A stretch of 64,000 nucleotides of DNA from Paenarthrobacter sp. DKR-5 (lineage in GTDB: Bacteria; Actinomycetota; Actinomycetes; Actinomycetales; Micrococcaceae): contig NZ_JAHBOI010000009.1 of the NCBI RefSeq assembly GCF_018531425.1, positions 89,310 through 153,309 on the forward strand, given 5' to 3'. Below are positions 1-8,206 of the stretch, in pieces. The number at the start of each line of letters is the position of its first letter. The first letter of the stretch is position 1. The notes below the pieces were generated by a model. It was not told where the DNA came from. It did no database searches and saw nothing but the letters and a program-made list of their open reading frames with translations. Position numbers and translations under genes: made by a program.

Positions 1-1
1 C

Positions 2-460
2 CGAACACTGTTCCTCGCGGTGGTCTGGATTTTTCAGACCCTCGGCTTTTACGGCTTCGTGGCATGGGTTCCCACGCTCCTGGCCGAGCAAGGCTTCAGC
101 CTGACCCAGTCGCTGCAGTTCGCCGCGCTGACCACCATCGGCGCCATCCCGGGGGCACTGCTCGCTTGGCCGGTGTCAGACCGTTTCGGTCGCAAGGTAC
201 CCCTGGTCATCGCTGCGCTGGCCACGGCCGCCAGCGGCCTTGCCTACGGACTCACGTTCAATCCGATCGCCATAGTGATCTTCGGGTTCTGCGTTAACCT
301 GCTCATCCAAACCTTCGCCACTCTGCTTTACACCTACAGTCCGGAGCTCTTCCCCACCTCACTGGACGTCAACCAGCCGGCCGGCGTTGACGAAAGCTCC
401 GGCAGGGGTCCGGTCGGAAACTCTGTCTCCATCAGCGCCCCGGCCACACACAACACCTAA
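2..460 (+). pseudogene. MFS transporter, 3' part, broken C-terminus
   Basis: The reading frame is open from the left edge and encodes the second half of a major facilitator superfamily permease. Hydrophobic helices alternate with the cytoplasmic loop signature VSDRFGRK (near residue 58), and the family motif YSPELFPTS follows about residue 115. Family members normally continue with a motif like LR-TG-G-F and two or three more helices. Here the frame runs into a polar tail (LDVNQPAGVDESSG...) and stops, so the last helices are missing. The start lies outside the window. The convergent neighbour is another MFS gene 5 nt away. I read it as a truncated, probably inactive sugar or aromatic-acid transporter; substrate unknown. 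Confidence 0.6.
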
Positions 461-465
461 ATGCC

Positions 466-1662
466 TCAGCCGGCCGCGCTTACCGCCGGCAGGTGCTTGC
501 GGAAGTTGCGCACGACGACGGCGGTTGAGACGAGTGCCAGGAGCACGAGCGCAGCGAAAAGCTGGGCGGACGTGAACGGCGGCGTCATCGCTGCCATCAG
601 CGTGGGCAGGAGGAACCCGGCATACGCGGCCGCGTAGAAGGCACCCGTCAGGCCGGCCAGGTCGCGGGTGCCCGCTATGCGCTGCACTTCGAGCAGTCCG
701 GTGGAGAGCGCCGTCCCGATTCCCGCGCCGCTCAGCGCCGCGGACACGATGCCGAACCAAACCGAAGCCGTCGCAACGGCAAGCCCGATGCAGGCGACCG
801 AGGCGGTGAGGACGAGCAGGGCGAAGGTGATGCCGCGGGCACTGGAAACGGAATCGAGTCGCTTCGCCACCGGCTGGACAACCGCGGCAACGCCCAAGGA
901 CACAACGGTGAGCAGCGTGGCATAGGCGATGCCGAACCCTTGGGTTTGCGCTTTGAGCAGGACCGGGGTGTAGCCATAAGCGAGCGCGGCGGCGCCGAAG
1001 ATCCACGGTGCGGTGACGAGAACAACCCGCCGGAAGCGCTTGTGTGCAATCGAGCGGACGCGGAGCTGTTCCCGCAGGGGCTCGCGGCTGGTTCCGCCCG
1101 TCTCCTCGATGCGGCGCACGACGACGACGAACGGCAGCGCGACGACAAGGTGCAGGAGGAAGGGCAGGACCTCGGGCAGCGGCCCCCACTGAGCCAGGGC
1201 ACCGGCCAGGAGCGCCCCCAGACCGGAGCCGAGCGTGAAGGCCAGGGACGCGCGGCGCGCTCCGGATCCGCGGTCGGCCGCGGGATCGAAGGGTGGCTGG
1301 GAAAGCTCCTTCAGCCACGTGCTACCCACCGCCATCGCCGTTCCGACCGCCATGCCGGAGAGCAGCCGCCCGGCATAGATCGGCGCCGTTCCGACCGCTC
1401 CGAGCGACAGCACGGCGCTGGCCAGCAGCGCGAAAAGCACGCCCGCCGTCATCACCGGTTTCCGGCCGTACCGATCCGAGAGCACCCCGGCCAGCAGAAG
1501 CGCCGGCACCAAGCCGAGGACGTAGACCCCAAGGAACGCGTTGACGGTGACGGCGTCGTACCCGCGCGTGTTTTCGTACATCAGCAGGAGCGGGCTGAAC
1601 TGGTTTCCTGCCCATGAGCAGACAAACAGGGCACCAAAGACTCCCTTCCAGCCCCGCATCAC
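466..1662 (-). CDS. MFS transporter
   Basis: 398-residue integral membrane protein of the major facilitator superfamily, with about 12 predicted hydrophobic helices. The loop 2-3 signature is GVLSDRYGRKP around residue 60, typical of MFS proton-coupled porters and drug exporters. Its start overlaps the stop of the upstream GntR-family regulator by 4 nt (ATGA), so the two genes are translationally coupled and the regulator probably controls this transporter. Substrate cannot be read from sequence; linkage to an FCD-type GntR regulator suggests an organic acid or sugar acid. The downstream neighbour is the broken MFS fragment on the opposite strand. Confidence 0.85.
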   Translation of the reverse strand: MMRGWKGVFGALFVCSWAGNQFSPLLLMYENTRGYDAVTVNAFLGVYVLGLVPALLLAGVLSDRYGRKPVMTAGVLFALLASAVLSLGAVGTAPIYAGRLLSGMAVGTAMAVGSTWLKELSQPPFDPAADRGSGARRASLAFTLGSGLGALLAGALAQWGPLPEVLPFLLHLVVALPFVVVVRRIEETGGTSREPLREQLRVRSIAHKRFRRVVLVTAPWIFGAAALAYGYTPVLLKAQTQGFGIAYATLLTVVSLGVAAVVQPVAKRLDSVSSARGITFALLVLTASVACIGLAVATASVWFGIVSAALSGAGIGTALSTGLLEVQRIAGTRDLAGLTGAFYAAAYAGFLLPTLMAAMTPPFTSAQLFAALVLLALVSTAVVVRNFRKHLPAVSAAG

Positions 1663-2291
1663 AGGATTCCCCGGTGCCGGCGCACGTGCTGGGTGATCAG
1701 GCGGCAGAATTCCTCAGCGTCTCCGGTTTCGGCCGCCGCCAGCATCAGCTCGTGGTCCGCCAGCGCCGCCGCGACGTTCTCCGGACCCACGTGCAGCAGC
1801 TGCCGGCGGAGCCGGTGCTGGCGGTCGCGCAACGCGTCGTGGAAGTGCAGCGCGGTCTGGTTCCGCGAAGCACGCACGATCGAGGCGTGGAACTCGTTGT
1901 CCGCCTCGACGAATCCGTCGATGTCCCCGGCCGCCGCCAGCTGGCGCTGGCGCTCAAGATTGGCCTTCAGCTCAGCGATCGCTTCCGGCGACGGCGGGCC
2001 GTCCGCCAACGCGCGCCGGGCGGTGGACAGCTCGATTGCCTCCCGCATCTCCAGGACGTCCCGCGCCTCGTCCGGAGCCATCGGCACCACTGCCGCCCCG
2101 CGGCGTGAGGACAGTTTCAGCAGCTTTTCCGCATCCAGCCGCAGAAACGCCTCGTGCACAGGCGTGCGGCTGATCCCCAATTCAGCCGCGAGGACGCCTT
2201 CCGACAGCAACTCCCCGCCCTGCACGGACCCCGTCAGAATCAGCTGCTTGGCGTGCTGGTAGGCGCGCTCTGCGGCGGCACTGGTCTCCAT
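1659..2291 (-). CDS. GntR family (FCD/FadR subfamily) transcriptional regulator
   Basis: 210-residue DNA-binding regulator. The N-terminal winged helix spans roughly residues 5-70 (ELGISRTPVHEAFLRL is the recognition-helix region). The C-terminal all-helical FCD domain spans about 80-205, with the acidic and histidine positions (D..H near NEFHASIV, later DHELML) that bind a metal in this subfamily. FCD-type GntR proteins usually sense carboxylic acids and repress the adjacent transporter or catabolic genes. It is cotranscribed with the MFS gene (4-nt overlap), and a near-perfect palindrome just upstream of its start is a good autoregulatory operator. The ligand is unknown. Confidence 0.88.
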   Translation of the reverse strand: METSAAAERAYQHAKQLILTGSVQGGELLSEGVLAAELGISRTPVHEAFLRLDAEKLLKLSSRRGAAVVPMAPDEARDVLEMREAIELSTARRALADGPPSPEAIAELKANLERQRQLAAAGDIDGFVEADNEFHASIVRASRNQTALHFHDALRDRQHRLRRQLLHVGPENVAAALADHELMLAAAETGDAEEFCRLITQHVRRHRGIL

Positions 2292-2305
2292 GGACCCAGT
2301 CTATC

Positions 2306-2337
2306 GCTCATAGCATGCAAGGTTGCATGCAATGAGC
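2306..2337. promoter_or_regulatory. Palindrome upstream of gntR, putative operator
   Basis: Two nested arms: GCATGCAA-GG-TTGCATGC (2313-2330) is perfect, and after one mismatched pair GCTCAT (2306-2311) pairs with ATGAGC (2332-2337). It lies 14 nt upstream of the GntR start and touches the stop codon of the upstream TDT gene. No T-tract follows in either direction, so an operator is more likely than an intrinsic terminator. GntR proteins bind palindromes as dimers, so autoregulation is the simplest reading (inference). Confidence 0.55.
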
Positions 2338-3413
2338 TACGGGTGTGCCCGCTCGCGCCCGGGCCGCGGTAGGACGAGCGTCGTCCAGAGATGGAACAGC
2401 ATCCCTCCCATGGTCACGGCAAAGGCACCGACGGCGACCCAGAGTTCGGTCCGCCCGATCAACTCAACCACCGGGAGGCGGTCCGCGCGGCCAAGGTATA
2501 TGCCAGCCACTGCATACATGCCCAGCGGGAAGATAACCCCCCACAGTCCGGGCTCGTAGGAGAGCGGAACTTTCTTGACGAGGTGGCGCCAGCAGCCGGC
2601 CGCGATGAGGACAGGGAACAGCCAGGAGGCGAACGCCCAGAACACCACCGAGGCGCCGGCCACGAGCCCGCGCGTCACTGCCACCATGGGGGCATCCGCC
2701 ATTTCAACGATGCGCGCACCCGCGAGGACGGTGATGGCCATCGCACCCATCGCCACAAAGTACGCCGGTCCGAGGTCCTCGGGCCTGATCCGGTACATCA
2801 TGAGGCGGAGCGAGACGAAGATGCCGACGGCCGCATAGAGGATGATCCCCACGGACCACGCCACGACGGCGAGCAGGGCCAGGCCCGCCTTCCAACTGCC
2901 GGCGAGCGGCTCGAGCGTCGCGCAGGCCACGGCAACGGACTGGCTCGCGACGCACCAGATGAACCAGGTTCCGTTGGCGTCCTTGACCACGGGCCGCTCG
3001 TCCCGACCGAGGACGGCTGTCCAGGGGATGACGTAGCCGAGCACGAACCACGCCAGCCCGGCGACGGCAAGAAGGACCGCCGTCGCCCAGTGCGCCCCGG
3101 TCATCGCAAGCCGCACGCCCAGGACGTTGGTACCGGCCACAAAGGTGTAGAAGCCGAAGGCCCGGCCAGGGTGCATGAAGTCGGCTCTTAGAGGGCGCCG
3201 GAAAGCGGCGAGCCGCACGGCGTTGAGAGCGACGAGGACCCCGTAGGCGACGACGCACACCGCGAGCAAGATGGCGGAGAACGCGTGGAACCCCTCGAGC
3301 TCGAGGCCAACCGAGATGATGCCGCTCGCCATCACGAGTGCGAAATATCCGGGGGCGAGGGTTGCGACCGCCTCGGAGCTCCGGCTACCCAGCGTCCCGT
3401 GACCAGCATCCAC
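2337..3413 (-). CDS. TDT family (TehA/SLAC1/Mae1-like) transporter
   Basis: 358-residue membrane protein with about ten hydrophobic segments and the family opening LAPGYFALVMASGIIS near residues 18-35. This pattern is seen in tellurite-resistance/dicarboxylate transporter (TDT) proteins, including bacterial TehA, plant SLAC1 anion channels and yeast malate permease Mae1. It probably moves small anions or C4-dicarboxylates across the cytoplasmic membrane. It ends at the palindrome in front of gntR and points the same way as that pair, but a separate transcription unit seems likely. Substrate assignment is by family only. Confidence 0.8.
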   Translation of the reverse strand: MDAGHGTLGSRSSEAVATLAPGYFALVMASGIISVGLELEGFHAFSAILLAVCVVAYGVLVALNAVRLAAFRRPLRADFMHPGRAFGFYTFVAGTNVLGVRLAMTGAHWATAVLLAVAGLAWFVLGYVIPWTAVLGRDERPVVKDANGTWFIWCVASQSVAVACATLEPLAGSWKAGLALLAVVAWSVGIILYAAVGIFVSLRLMMYRIRPEDLGPAYFVAMGAMAITVLAGARIVEMADAPMVAVTRGLVAGASVVFWAFASWLFPVLIAAGCWRHLVKKVPLSYEPGLWGVIFPLGMYAVAGIYLGRADRLPVVELIGRTELWVAVGAFAVTMGGMLFHLWTTLVLPRPGRERAHP

Positions 3414-3546
3414 AGCGCAAGTCTACGGGCACCCGCGGGAGCGTAGGGTTAGCTCACCCAGGCGTCGCAACTCAGGCGAGGCCGTCAACGCCGTGCAGGT
3501 CCCGGCGGCCGCAGCGCTGACGGCGAAAGCCCCGAAAGTGAGAGAC

Positions 3547-4287
3547 ATGCCCGATAACACGAGCCGCAGCGAAGCCCAGCTGCCGGGCGCTCTGCAGGAC
3601 ATGGTCCTGCAGAGCCAAGACATCGGCGAATTCCTCACCGGTTTGGCGAAACTTGCCGCCGGCAAGTTCTCCTCGCGCGGAACCGAAGTGCTTGCCGCAG
3701 TAACACTCCTTCGCCCGCTCACCAAGGCGACGGTGGCGAGCAGCAACGAGCAGGCGCAAAAGATGGACGAGGTGCAGTACCCGTTTGACGACGGTCCGTG
3801 CCTGCGCGCAGCCCGCGAGGAAACCACATACGTGGTGGCGGACTTCCGGACCGAGAAAAGGTTCGGCAGATACGCCGAGGCGATTGCCAGCCACGGCATC
3901 CTTTCCGCGCTCGGAATTCCTGTCCGGCTCGAGGGGGAAGCCCAGGCGGGGCTGGACCTGTACGCCCCGATCGCGGGCTATTTCACTGCCGAGGATGTTG
4001 CCGCCGCCGAGACCCTGGCGGACGAGGCCTCGAAGTCACTGCGCCTGGCCGTGCGCATCGCGAGGCTGGCCGACACCGGGGAACAACTCAGGGCAGCCAT
4101 GAATTCCCGCACCGTGATCGACGTCGCGGCGGGGATCATCATGGGCCAGAACCGGTGCAGCCACGACACCGCCATGACGATACTCAAAGCCGCCTCGAGC
4201 GGACGGAACATCAAGCTGAACGCTGTCGCCGCCGCCGTCCTCCAGTCCATCGGACAGGAAGCGCCGTCCACCCATTTCCGCGGCTGA
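3547..4287 (+). CDS. GAF and ANTAR domain-containing protein
   Basis: About 246 residues. A GAF-type sensor domain covers roughly residues 15-160 and includes the segment QYPFDDGPCLRAARE common in actinobacterial GAF-ANTAR proteins. An ANTAR RNA-binding domain covers about 170-235 (TVIDVAAGIIMGQNRCSHDTA). ANTAR proteins bind paired hexanucleotide hairpins in nascent RNA and act as antiterminators, so this is likely a signal-responsive transcription antiterminator. I chose the ATG at 3547 (MPDNTS...) over the upstream GTG at 3493 because it follows GAAAGTGAGAG and gives the usual length. No recognisable target RNA is seen immediately nearby; it is monocistronic between convergent and divergent neighbours. 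Confidence 0.85.
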   Translation: MPDNTSRSEAQLPGALQDMVLQSQDIGEFLTGLAKLAAGKFSSRGTEVLAAVTLLRPLTKATVASSNEQAQKMDEVQYPFDDGPCLRAAREETTYVVADFRTEKRFGRYAEAIASHGILSALGIPVRLEGEAQAGLDLYAPIAGYFTAEDVAAAETLADEASKSLRLAVRIARLADTGEQLRAAMNSRTVIDVAAGIIMGQNRCSHDTAMTILKAASSGRNIKLNAVAAAVLQSIGQEAPSTHFRG

Positions 4288-4293
4288 CCCGTT

Positions 4294-5049
4294 TCACTGG
4301 ACGGGGCGCAGCCGCAGCCCCTGCATCCCGCCGTCGACCGCCAGCGAGGTCCCCGTGGTGGAGCCGGCCGACGGGGACGCCAGATAGACGATGGCGGCTG
4401 CCACTTCGTCCGCGCTCACCAGCCGGCCGTGGGGCTGGCGCGCGTTCAGGGCGGCACGCTCCGCGGCGGGATCATCCGCTGCAGCGAGAAGCCGGGAGAC
4501 CCACGGCGTGTCGGCCGTGCCGGGGTTCACGCAGTTCACCCGGATGCCCTCCCGCAGGTGGTCCGCCGCCATGCTCAGCGTGAGCGAAAGAACTGCGCCC
4601 TTGCTGGCCGAATAGAGTGCCCGCGCGGGCAGACCGGCGGTGGCGGCAATGGAGCAGGTGTTCACAATCGCGGCGGCGGGCGAACGCCGCAGGTGCGGCA
4701 GGGCCGCGCGGCTGACGCGCACCATACCCAGCACGTTGACGTCGAACACCCGGTGCCACTCTTCGTCGGTGTTGTCTTCGACAGTTCCTTGCGCTCCGAT
4801 CCCGGCGTTGTTCACCACGATGTCCAGCCGGCCGAATCTGTCGACGACGGCCTGCACCGCGGCGGCGACCGAGGCATCGTCCGCCACGTCGCAACCCACC
4901 GCGAAATGCCCGTCGCCTGCCTCACCCGGGTTCAGGTCCAGGACGGCCACAGTTGCCCCTGCTGCCGCGAGTCTTGCCGCTGCCGCCGCCCCGATGCCGG
5001 AGGCCCCCCCGGTGACGATGGCCACCAGCGAGTCCATTTCACCCATCAC
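4294..5049 (-). CDS. SDR family NAD(P)-dependent oxidoreductase
   Basis: 251-residue classical short-chain dehydrogenase. The cofactor motif TGGASGIG is at residues 13-20, NNAG near residue 82, the catalytic Ser within CSIAATAG and YSASK near residue 152, and the C-terminus carries VDGG. It is the last gene of the sugar-acid operon, 36 nt after the FAH-family hydrolase gene. In non-phosphorylative deoxysugar pathways (L-rhamnose/L-fucose type) an SDR oxidises a 2-keto-3-deoxy acid to the 2,4-diketo acid, which an FAH-family enzyme then cleaves. The adjacent pair here fits that role (inference). It could instead be a sugar 1-dehydrogenase. Confidence 0.85.
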   Translation of the reverse strand: MMGEMDSLVAIVTGGASGIGAAAAARLAAAGATVAVLDLNPGEAGDGHFAVGCDVADDASVAAAVQAVVDRFGRLDIVVNNAGIGAQGTVEDNTDEEWHRVFDVNVLGMVRVSRAALPHLRRSPAAAIVNTCSIAATAGLPARALYSASKGAVLSLTLSMAADHLREGIRVNCVNPGTADTPWVSRLLAAADDPAAERAALNARQPHGRLVSADEVAAAIVYLASPSAGSTTGTSLAVDGGMQGLRLRPVQ

Positions 5050-5085
5050 ATCTCCTTCCGTCGCTGCCGTGCCGTTGCGCCTGCT

Positions 5086-5967
5086 TCAGGCCTGGGCGAA
5101 GGTCTGGCGTTGCCGGCCCAGGCCCTCGATTTCAAGTTCGAGGACGTCCCCGGCCTTTAGGTACGGGAACTTGCCGGACAGTGCCACGCCCTGCGGTGTT
5201 CCGGTCAGCACCACATCCCCTGGCTCCAGGGCCATGTACTGGCTCAGATGGTGGATCAGGTAACGGACCGGGAAAATCATGTCCGCGGTGCTCGAATCCT
5301 GCCGGGCCTCCCCGTTGACCCAGCTGCGCAGCCGCAGGTTATCCGGATCCACCTCGTCCGCGGGCACCAGCCACGGACCCAGCGGGGCAAACCCGGGAGC
5401 GCACTTACCCTTGGACCACTGCCCGCCCGAGTCCTCGATCTGGAACGTGCGCTCGGACAAATCATTCGCCACCAGGTAGCCGGCGATGTGCGACGCCGCG
5501 TCCTCCACCGAGGACAAATAGCTCGCCCGCTTCCCGATCACCACGCCCAGCTCAACCTCCCAGTCCGTCTTGGTGCTGTTGCGCGGAATCGACACCTCGT
5601 CCTCCGGCCCGGCGACGGTGTTCGGCGTCTTGAAGAAGATGATCGGAACCTTCGGCGGCTCCGCCCCCGACTCGGCCGCATGGGCGGCGTAGTTCATCCC
5701 CACGCACACCACCGCCGACGGGCGCGCAACCGGGGAACCCACCCGTAGCCCGGCAGCATCCAATTCCCGCAGGCGCCCCTCCCCCAAAGCCCGGCGCACC
5801 TCATCGACACCCCCGGCCGCCAGGAAAGCACCGTCCACATCCGCCGTCAACGGCGTCAGATCGTACGTCTTCCCGCCGCCGGAACCATCCTCGGCAATAA
5901 CCGCCGGACGCTCAGCACCCACAGGCCCAAGCCGAACAAACTTCAGTGCCTGACGTTTCAAATCCAT
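5086..5967 (-). CDS. FAH family hydrolase (2,4-diketo-3-deoxy sugar acid hydrolase-like)
   Basis: 293-residue fumarylacetoacetate hydrolase-fold enzyme. The C-terminal catalytic domain has VGMNYAAHA, the metal-ligand segment TDWEVELGVVIG (Glu-x-Glu), ANDLSER with the Asp ligand, and TGTPQGVA near residue 250. The arrangement resembles hydrolases that cut 2,4-diketo-3-deoxy-L-rhamnonate or -fuconate into pyruvate plus a 2-hydroxyacid. The frame stays open far upstream to 6597, but that extension is an antisense shadow of the next gene. The ATG at 5967 (MDLKRQ) follows AGGAGGACAGGAA and is the true start. The 2-hydroxyacid product would feed the FMN dehydrogenase encoded upstream (inference). 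Confidence 0.85.
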   Translation of the reverse strand: MDLKRQALKFVRLGPVGAERPAVIAEDGSGGGKTYDLTPLTADVDGAFLAAGGVDEVRRALGEGRLRELDAAGLRVGSPVARPSAVVCVGMNYAAHAAESGAEPPKVPIIFFKTPNTVAGPEDEVSIPRNSTKTDWEVELGVVIGKRASYLSSVEDAASHIAGYLVANDLSERTFQIEDSGGQWSKGKCAPGFAPLGPWLVPADEVDPDNLRLRSWVNGEARQDSSTADMIFPVRYLIHHLSQYMALEPGDVVLTGTPQGVALSGKFPYLKAGDVLELEIEGLGRQRQTFAQA

Positions 5968-5998
5968 GAATTTCCTGTCCTCCTGGAAGTGGTTTGCG

Positions 5999-7204
5999 CT
6001 ACAGAGTGGTGACCCGGCGGGACGTGTCTGCCCGCGAGAGGAACCCAGGCGCCAATTCGATGCCGTGGCCCGGTGCCGACGTCGTGCTGATGGTTCCCTC
6101 CCTGAGCTCGGGTAAGCCGGTGGCGATGTCCTGATACCAGCCATGGTAGAAAGCTCGTGCAACTTCCTGGACTTCCACGTTCGGGGTGGCGGTCGCAAGA
6201 TGAACTGCGGTAGCGAGCGCGATCGGCCCAGTGCAGTCATGCAGGGCCACCGGCAGCCCGTGGCTGTCAGCCAGGTGGGCCGCCCTCCTGCCTTGGGTGA
6301 TGCCGCCGCACCAGCCGAGGTCAAGAATCGCTGTGTCGATGGCGCCTTGTTCCAGCAGGGCTCTGTAACCGAGGTTTCCGGCGCCGGTGCTCTCTCCGAC
6401 TGCGATCGGGATGTCGGTTCGCGAGCGCAGCACGGCGAGCGCTTCCGGCTGGTCCGACCTGATCGGGTCTTCCGCCCAGGTGAGGTCGTAAGGTTCCACG
6501 GCGTGCAGCAGTCGGGTGGCTCCTGAAAGCGTCCATTGGCCGTGCAGCTCGAGGTAGATGTTGATTTCGTCCCCCACCTCGTTCCTGATGGCCTCAAGCA
6601 CCGCCAGGCCGGCCCGGAGATCGGCGGAACGGCTGCCGCCGCTCTGCTCGGCTGCGAGGTCGAACGGCCAGATCTTCATACCCGGATAACCGGCCTCGAC
6701 CAGCTCGCGGGCCAGCTTCGCGGGTTCATTGTGAAAAGCCCACAGGTCTTCGTAACCTCCTCCTGGTCCTGCCTCAGTGAGGCTGGTGCCCCAGTTGGAC
6801 GAGGATTGGCGGGACTCGGCGTTGATGTACGAGTATCCGGCGCAGGTGTTGTAGACGGGGAGCCCGTTGTGGAAGCGGCCGCCGAGCAGCTCGTTCAGCG
6901 GAAGCGACGCGCGTTTGGCAAGCAGGTCCCAAAGCGCAATGTCGATGGCGGAGTTCCCACGGGCTTCGGCACCCGAGCCGGTGTAGCCGACGTACGGCTC
7001 CAGCGCGGCTGCCGCGGCCGAGGGCGTGTCGACGGTGGTTTCGGCCAGCACGGGAGCGGCGACGTCGTGGATGTACGCTTCCACACTGGATGCGCCGAAG
7101 AACGTCTCTCCGAGGCCTAGGTTGCCGTCCTGGTCGCGGATCGCGACGATGGTGACGTTCGGTTGCAGGCCGGTCCTGATGGTTTCGATCGATTTAAGGG
7201 CCAT
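5999..7204 (-). CDS. Enolase-superfamily sugar acid dehydratase (mandelate racemase/muconate lactonizing type)
   Basis: 401-residue protein of the enolase superfamily. The capping domain is residues 1-115 and the barrel follows. Visible active-site pieces are GMKIWPFD (general base Lys), YLELHGQW (first acidic ligand), WAEDPI (second), VGEST (third) and LHDCTG (His base). This set is typical of acid-sugar dehydratases that remove water from aldonates to give 2-keto-3-deoxy acids. It sits mid-operon between the DHDPS-like and FAH genes, which would take the keto-deoxy product further. The second base differs from the common KxK pattern (K-I-W), which argues for a dehydratase rather than a racemase. 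The exact substrate is unknown. Confidence 0.85.
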   Translation of the reverse strand: MALKSIETIRTGLQPNVTIVAIRDQDGNLGLGETFFGASSVEAYIHDVAAPVLAETTVDTPSAAAAALEPYVGYTGSGAEARGNSAIDIALWDLLAKRASLPLNELLGGRFHNGLPVYNTCAGYSYINAESRQSSSNWGTSLTEAGPGGGYEDLWAFHNEPAKLARELVEAGYPGMKIWPFDLAAEQSGGSRSADLRAGLAVLEAIRNEVGDEINIYLELHGQWTLSGATRLLHAVEPYDLTWAEDPIRSDQPEALAVLRSRTDIPIAVGESTGAGNLGYRALLEQGAIDTAILDLGWCGGITQGRRAAHLADSHGLPVALHDCTGPIALATAVHLATATPNVEVQEVARAFYHGWYQDIATGLPELREGTISTTSAPGHGIELAPGFLSRADTSRRVTTL

Positions 7205-7275
7205 GAGTGCTCCTTCGCTGTTTCGGTTAGCGGTATTCAGGCCTCAGCGGCGCCGGGACGACGGCGTCGAGGGCC

Positions 7276-8187
7276 TCAGGCCCAGCGCAGGATGAGCGGG
7301 TCCCGGCTTTCCGCCAGTCTGATCAGCTGGCCGCGGGTGTGGGGCGGCAAATCGGGGAAGGGAGACCTCGTCCTGTCGCTCGCGATGATGCCGCCTTCCT
7401 GCAGGAGCGCTTTCGTCGCGCGCAGGCCGCACTGCCGGTTCTCGAAGTGGATGAGCGGCAGCACCGCCTCCCAGTCCTTCGCCGCCTCGTCGCGTTCGCC
7501 CTTGTGGAAGCGACGCACAATCGGGCCGAGCTTGTCGGGAACCATCGCGCTGCTCATCGTTCCGCTGGCACCGGCTTCCAGGTCGGGGATCAGCGTGATG
7601 CCTTCCTCGCCGTCGAAGGGTCCAGGAAGGTCATCCCCGGCAGCGGCGATCAGCGCACGCAGCTTGTCCGCGGTCTGCGGCATCTCGATTTTGACGTACT
7701 TGACCTGGGGTATTTCGCGCGCCAAGCGTGCCAGCAGCGCCGCTGAAAGCCGGGTCGGGCTCACCGGGGCGTCCTGGATCATGACGTCGACGTGCAGCCC
7801 GTCCGTCAGCCGCTTGAAGTACTCGAGGATCGACTCTTCATCGGCGGTGATGCCGGCGCCGTAGAACGGCGGCATGAGCATCACCAGGGAGGCCCCGAGC
7901 TCTTGAGCGCGCAACGCCCGGGCCCTGGCGACCCTCACGCTGTAATGGCTCGTGGCAACGCACACCGGAAGGCGTCCGCCCAGGTGCTGCAGCGCGCTGA
8001 CGGTGATCAGGTCCCGTTCGGCGTCGTCGAGGGAGAACTGCTCCGAATAGTTCGCCAGGATGCACACCCCGTCGGAGCCTGCGTCGACGAGGTAGTCCAG
8101 GACGCGCAGCTGCCCGGGCAGGTCCAGAGTTTCGTCCTCGGCGAAGATGGTTGGGGCCACAGGGATGACCCCGCTCAGCACGGACAT
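7276..8187 (-). CDS. DHDPS/NAL family, 2-keto-3-deoxy-L-arabinonate dehydratase-like
   Basis: 303-residue dihydrodipicolinate synthase-fold protein. It opens with GVIPVAPTIF, has the segment DGVCILANYSEQF at 36-48, MIQDAPVSPTRL near 140, and the Schiff-base lysine in YVKIEMPQ near 170. From memory these segments closely match the Azospirillum-type L-2-keto-3-deoxyarabonate dehydratase (AraD), including FDGEEGITL and ENRQCGL, more than true DHDPS. That enzyme converts L-KDA to alpha-ketoglutarate semialdehyde; an aldolase giving pyruvate plus an aldehyde is the alternative. It lies 19 nt after the second FAH gene. No semialdehyde dehydrogenase gene is present in the window. Confidence 0.82.
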   Translation of the reverse strand: MSVLSGVIPVAPTIFAEDETLDLPGQLRVLDYLVDAGSDGVCILANYSEQFSLDDAERDLITVSALQHLGGRLPVCVATSHYSVRVARARALRAQELGASLVMLMPPFYGAGITADEESILEYFKRLTDGLHVDVMIQDAPVSPTRLSAALLARLAREIPQVKYVKIEMPQTADKLRALIAAAGDDLPGPFDGEEGITLIPDLEAGASGTMSSAMVPDKLGPIVRRFHKGERDEAAKDWEAVLPLIHFENRQCGLRATKALLQEGGIIASDRTRSPFPDLPPHTRGQLIRLAESRDPLILRWA

Positions 8188-8206
8188 TCATGCTCCTTTC
8201 GGGGTC

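Noticed and set aside
5968..6597. N-terminal extension of the FAH hydrolase
   Set aside because: It lies over the dehydratase gene and lacks homology; ATG 5967 has its own ribosome site.
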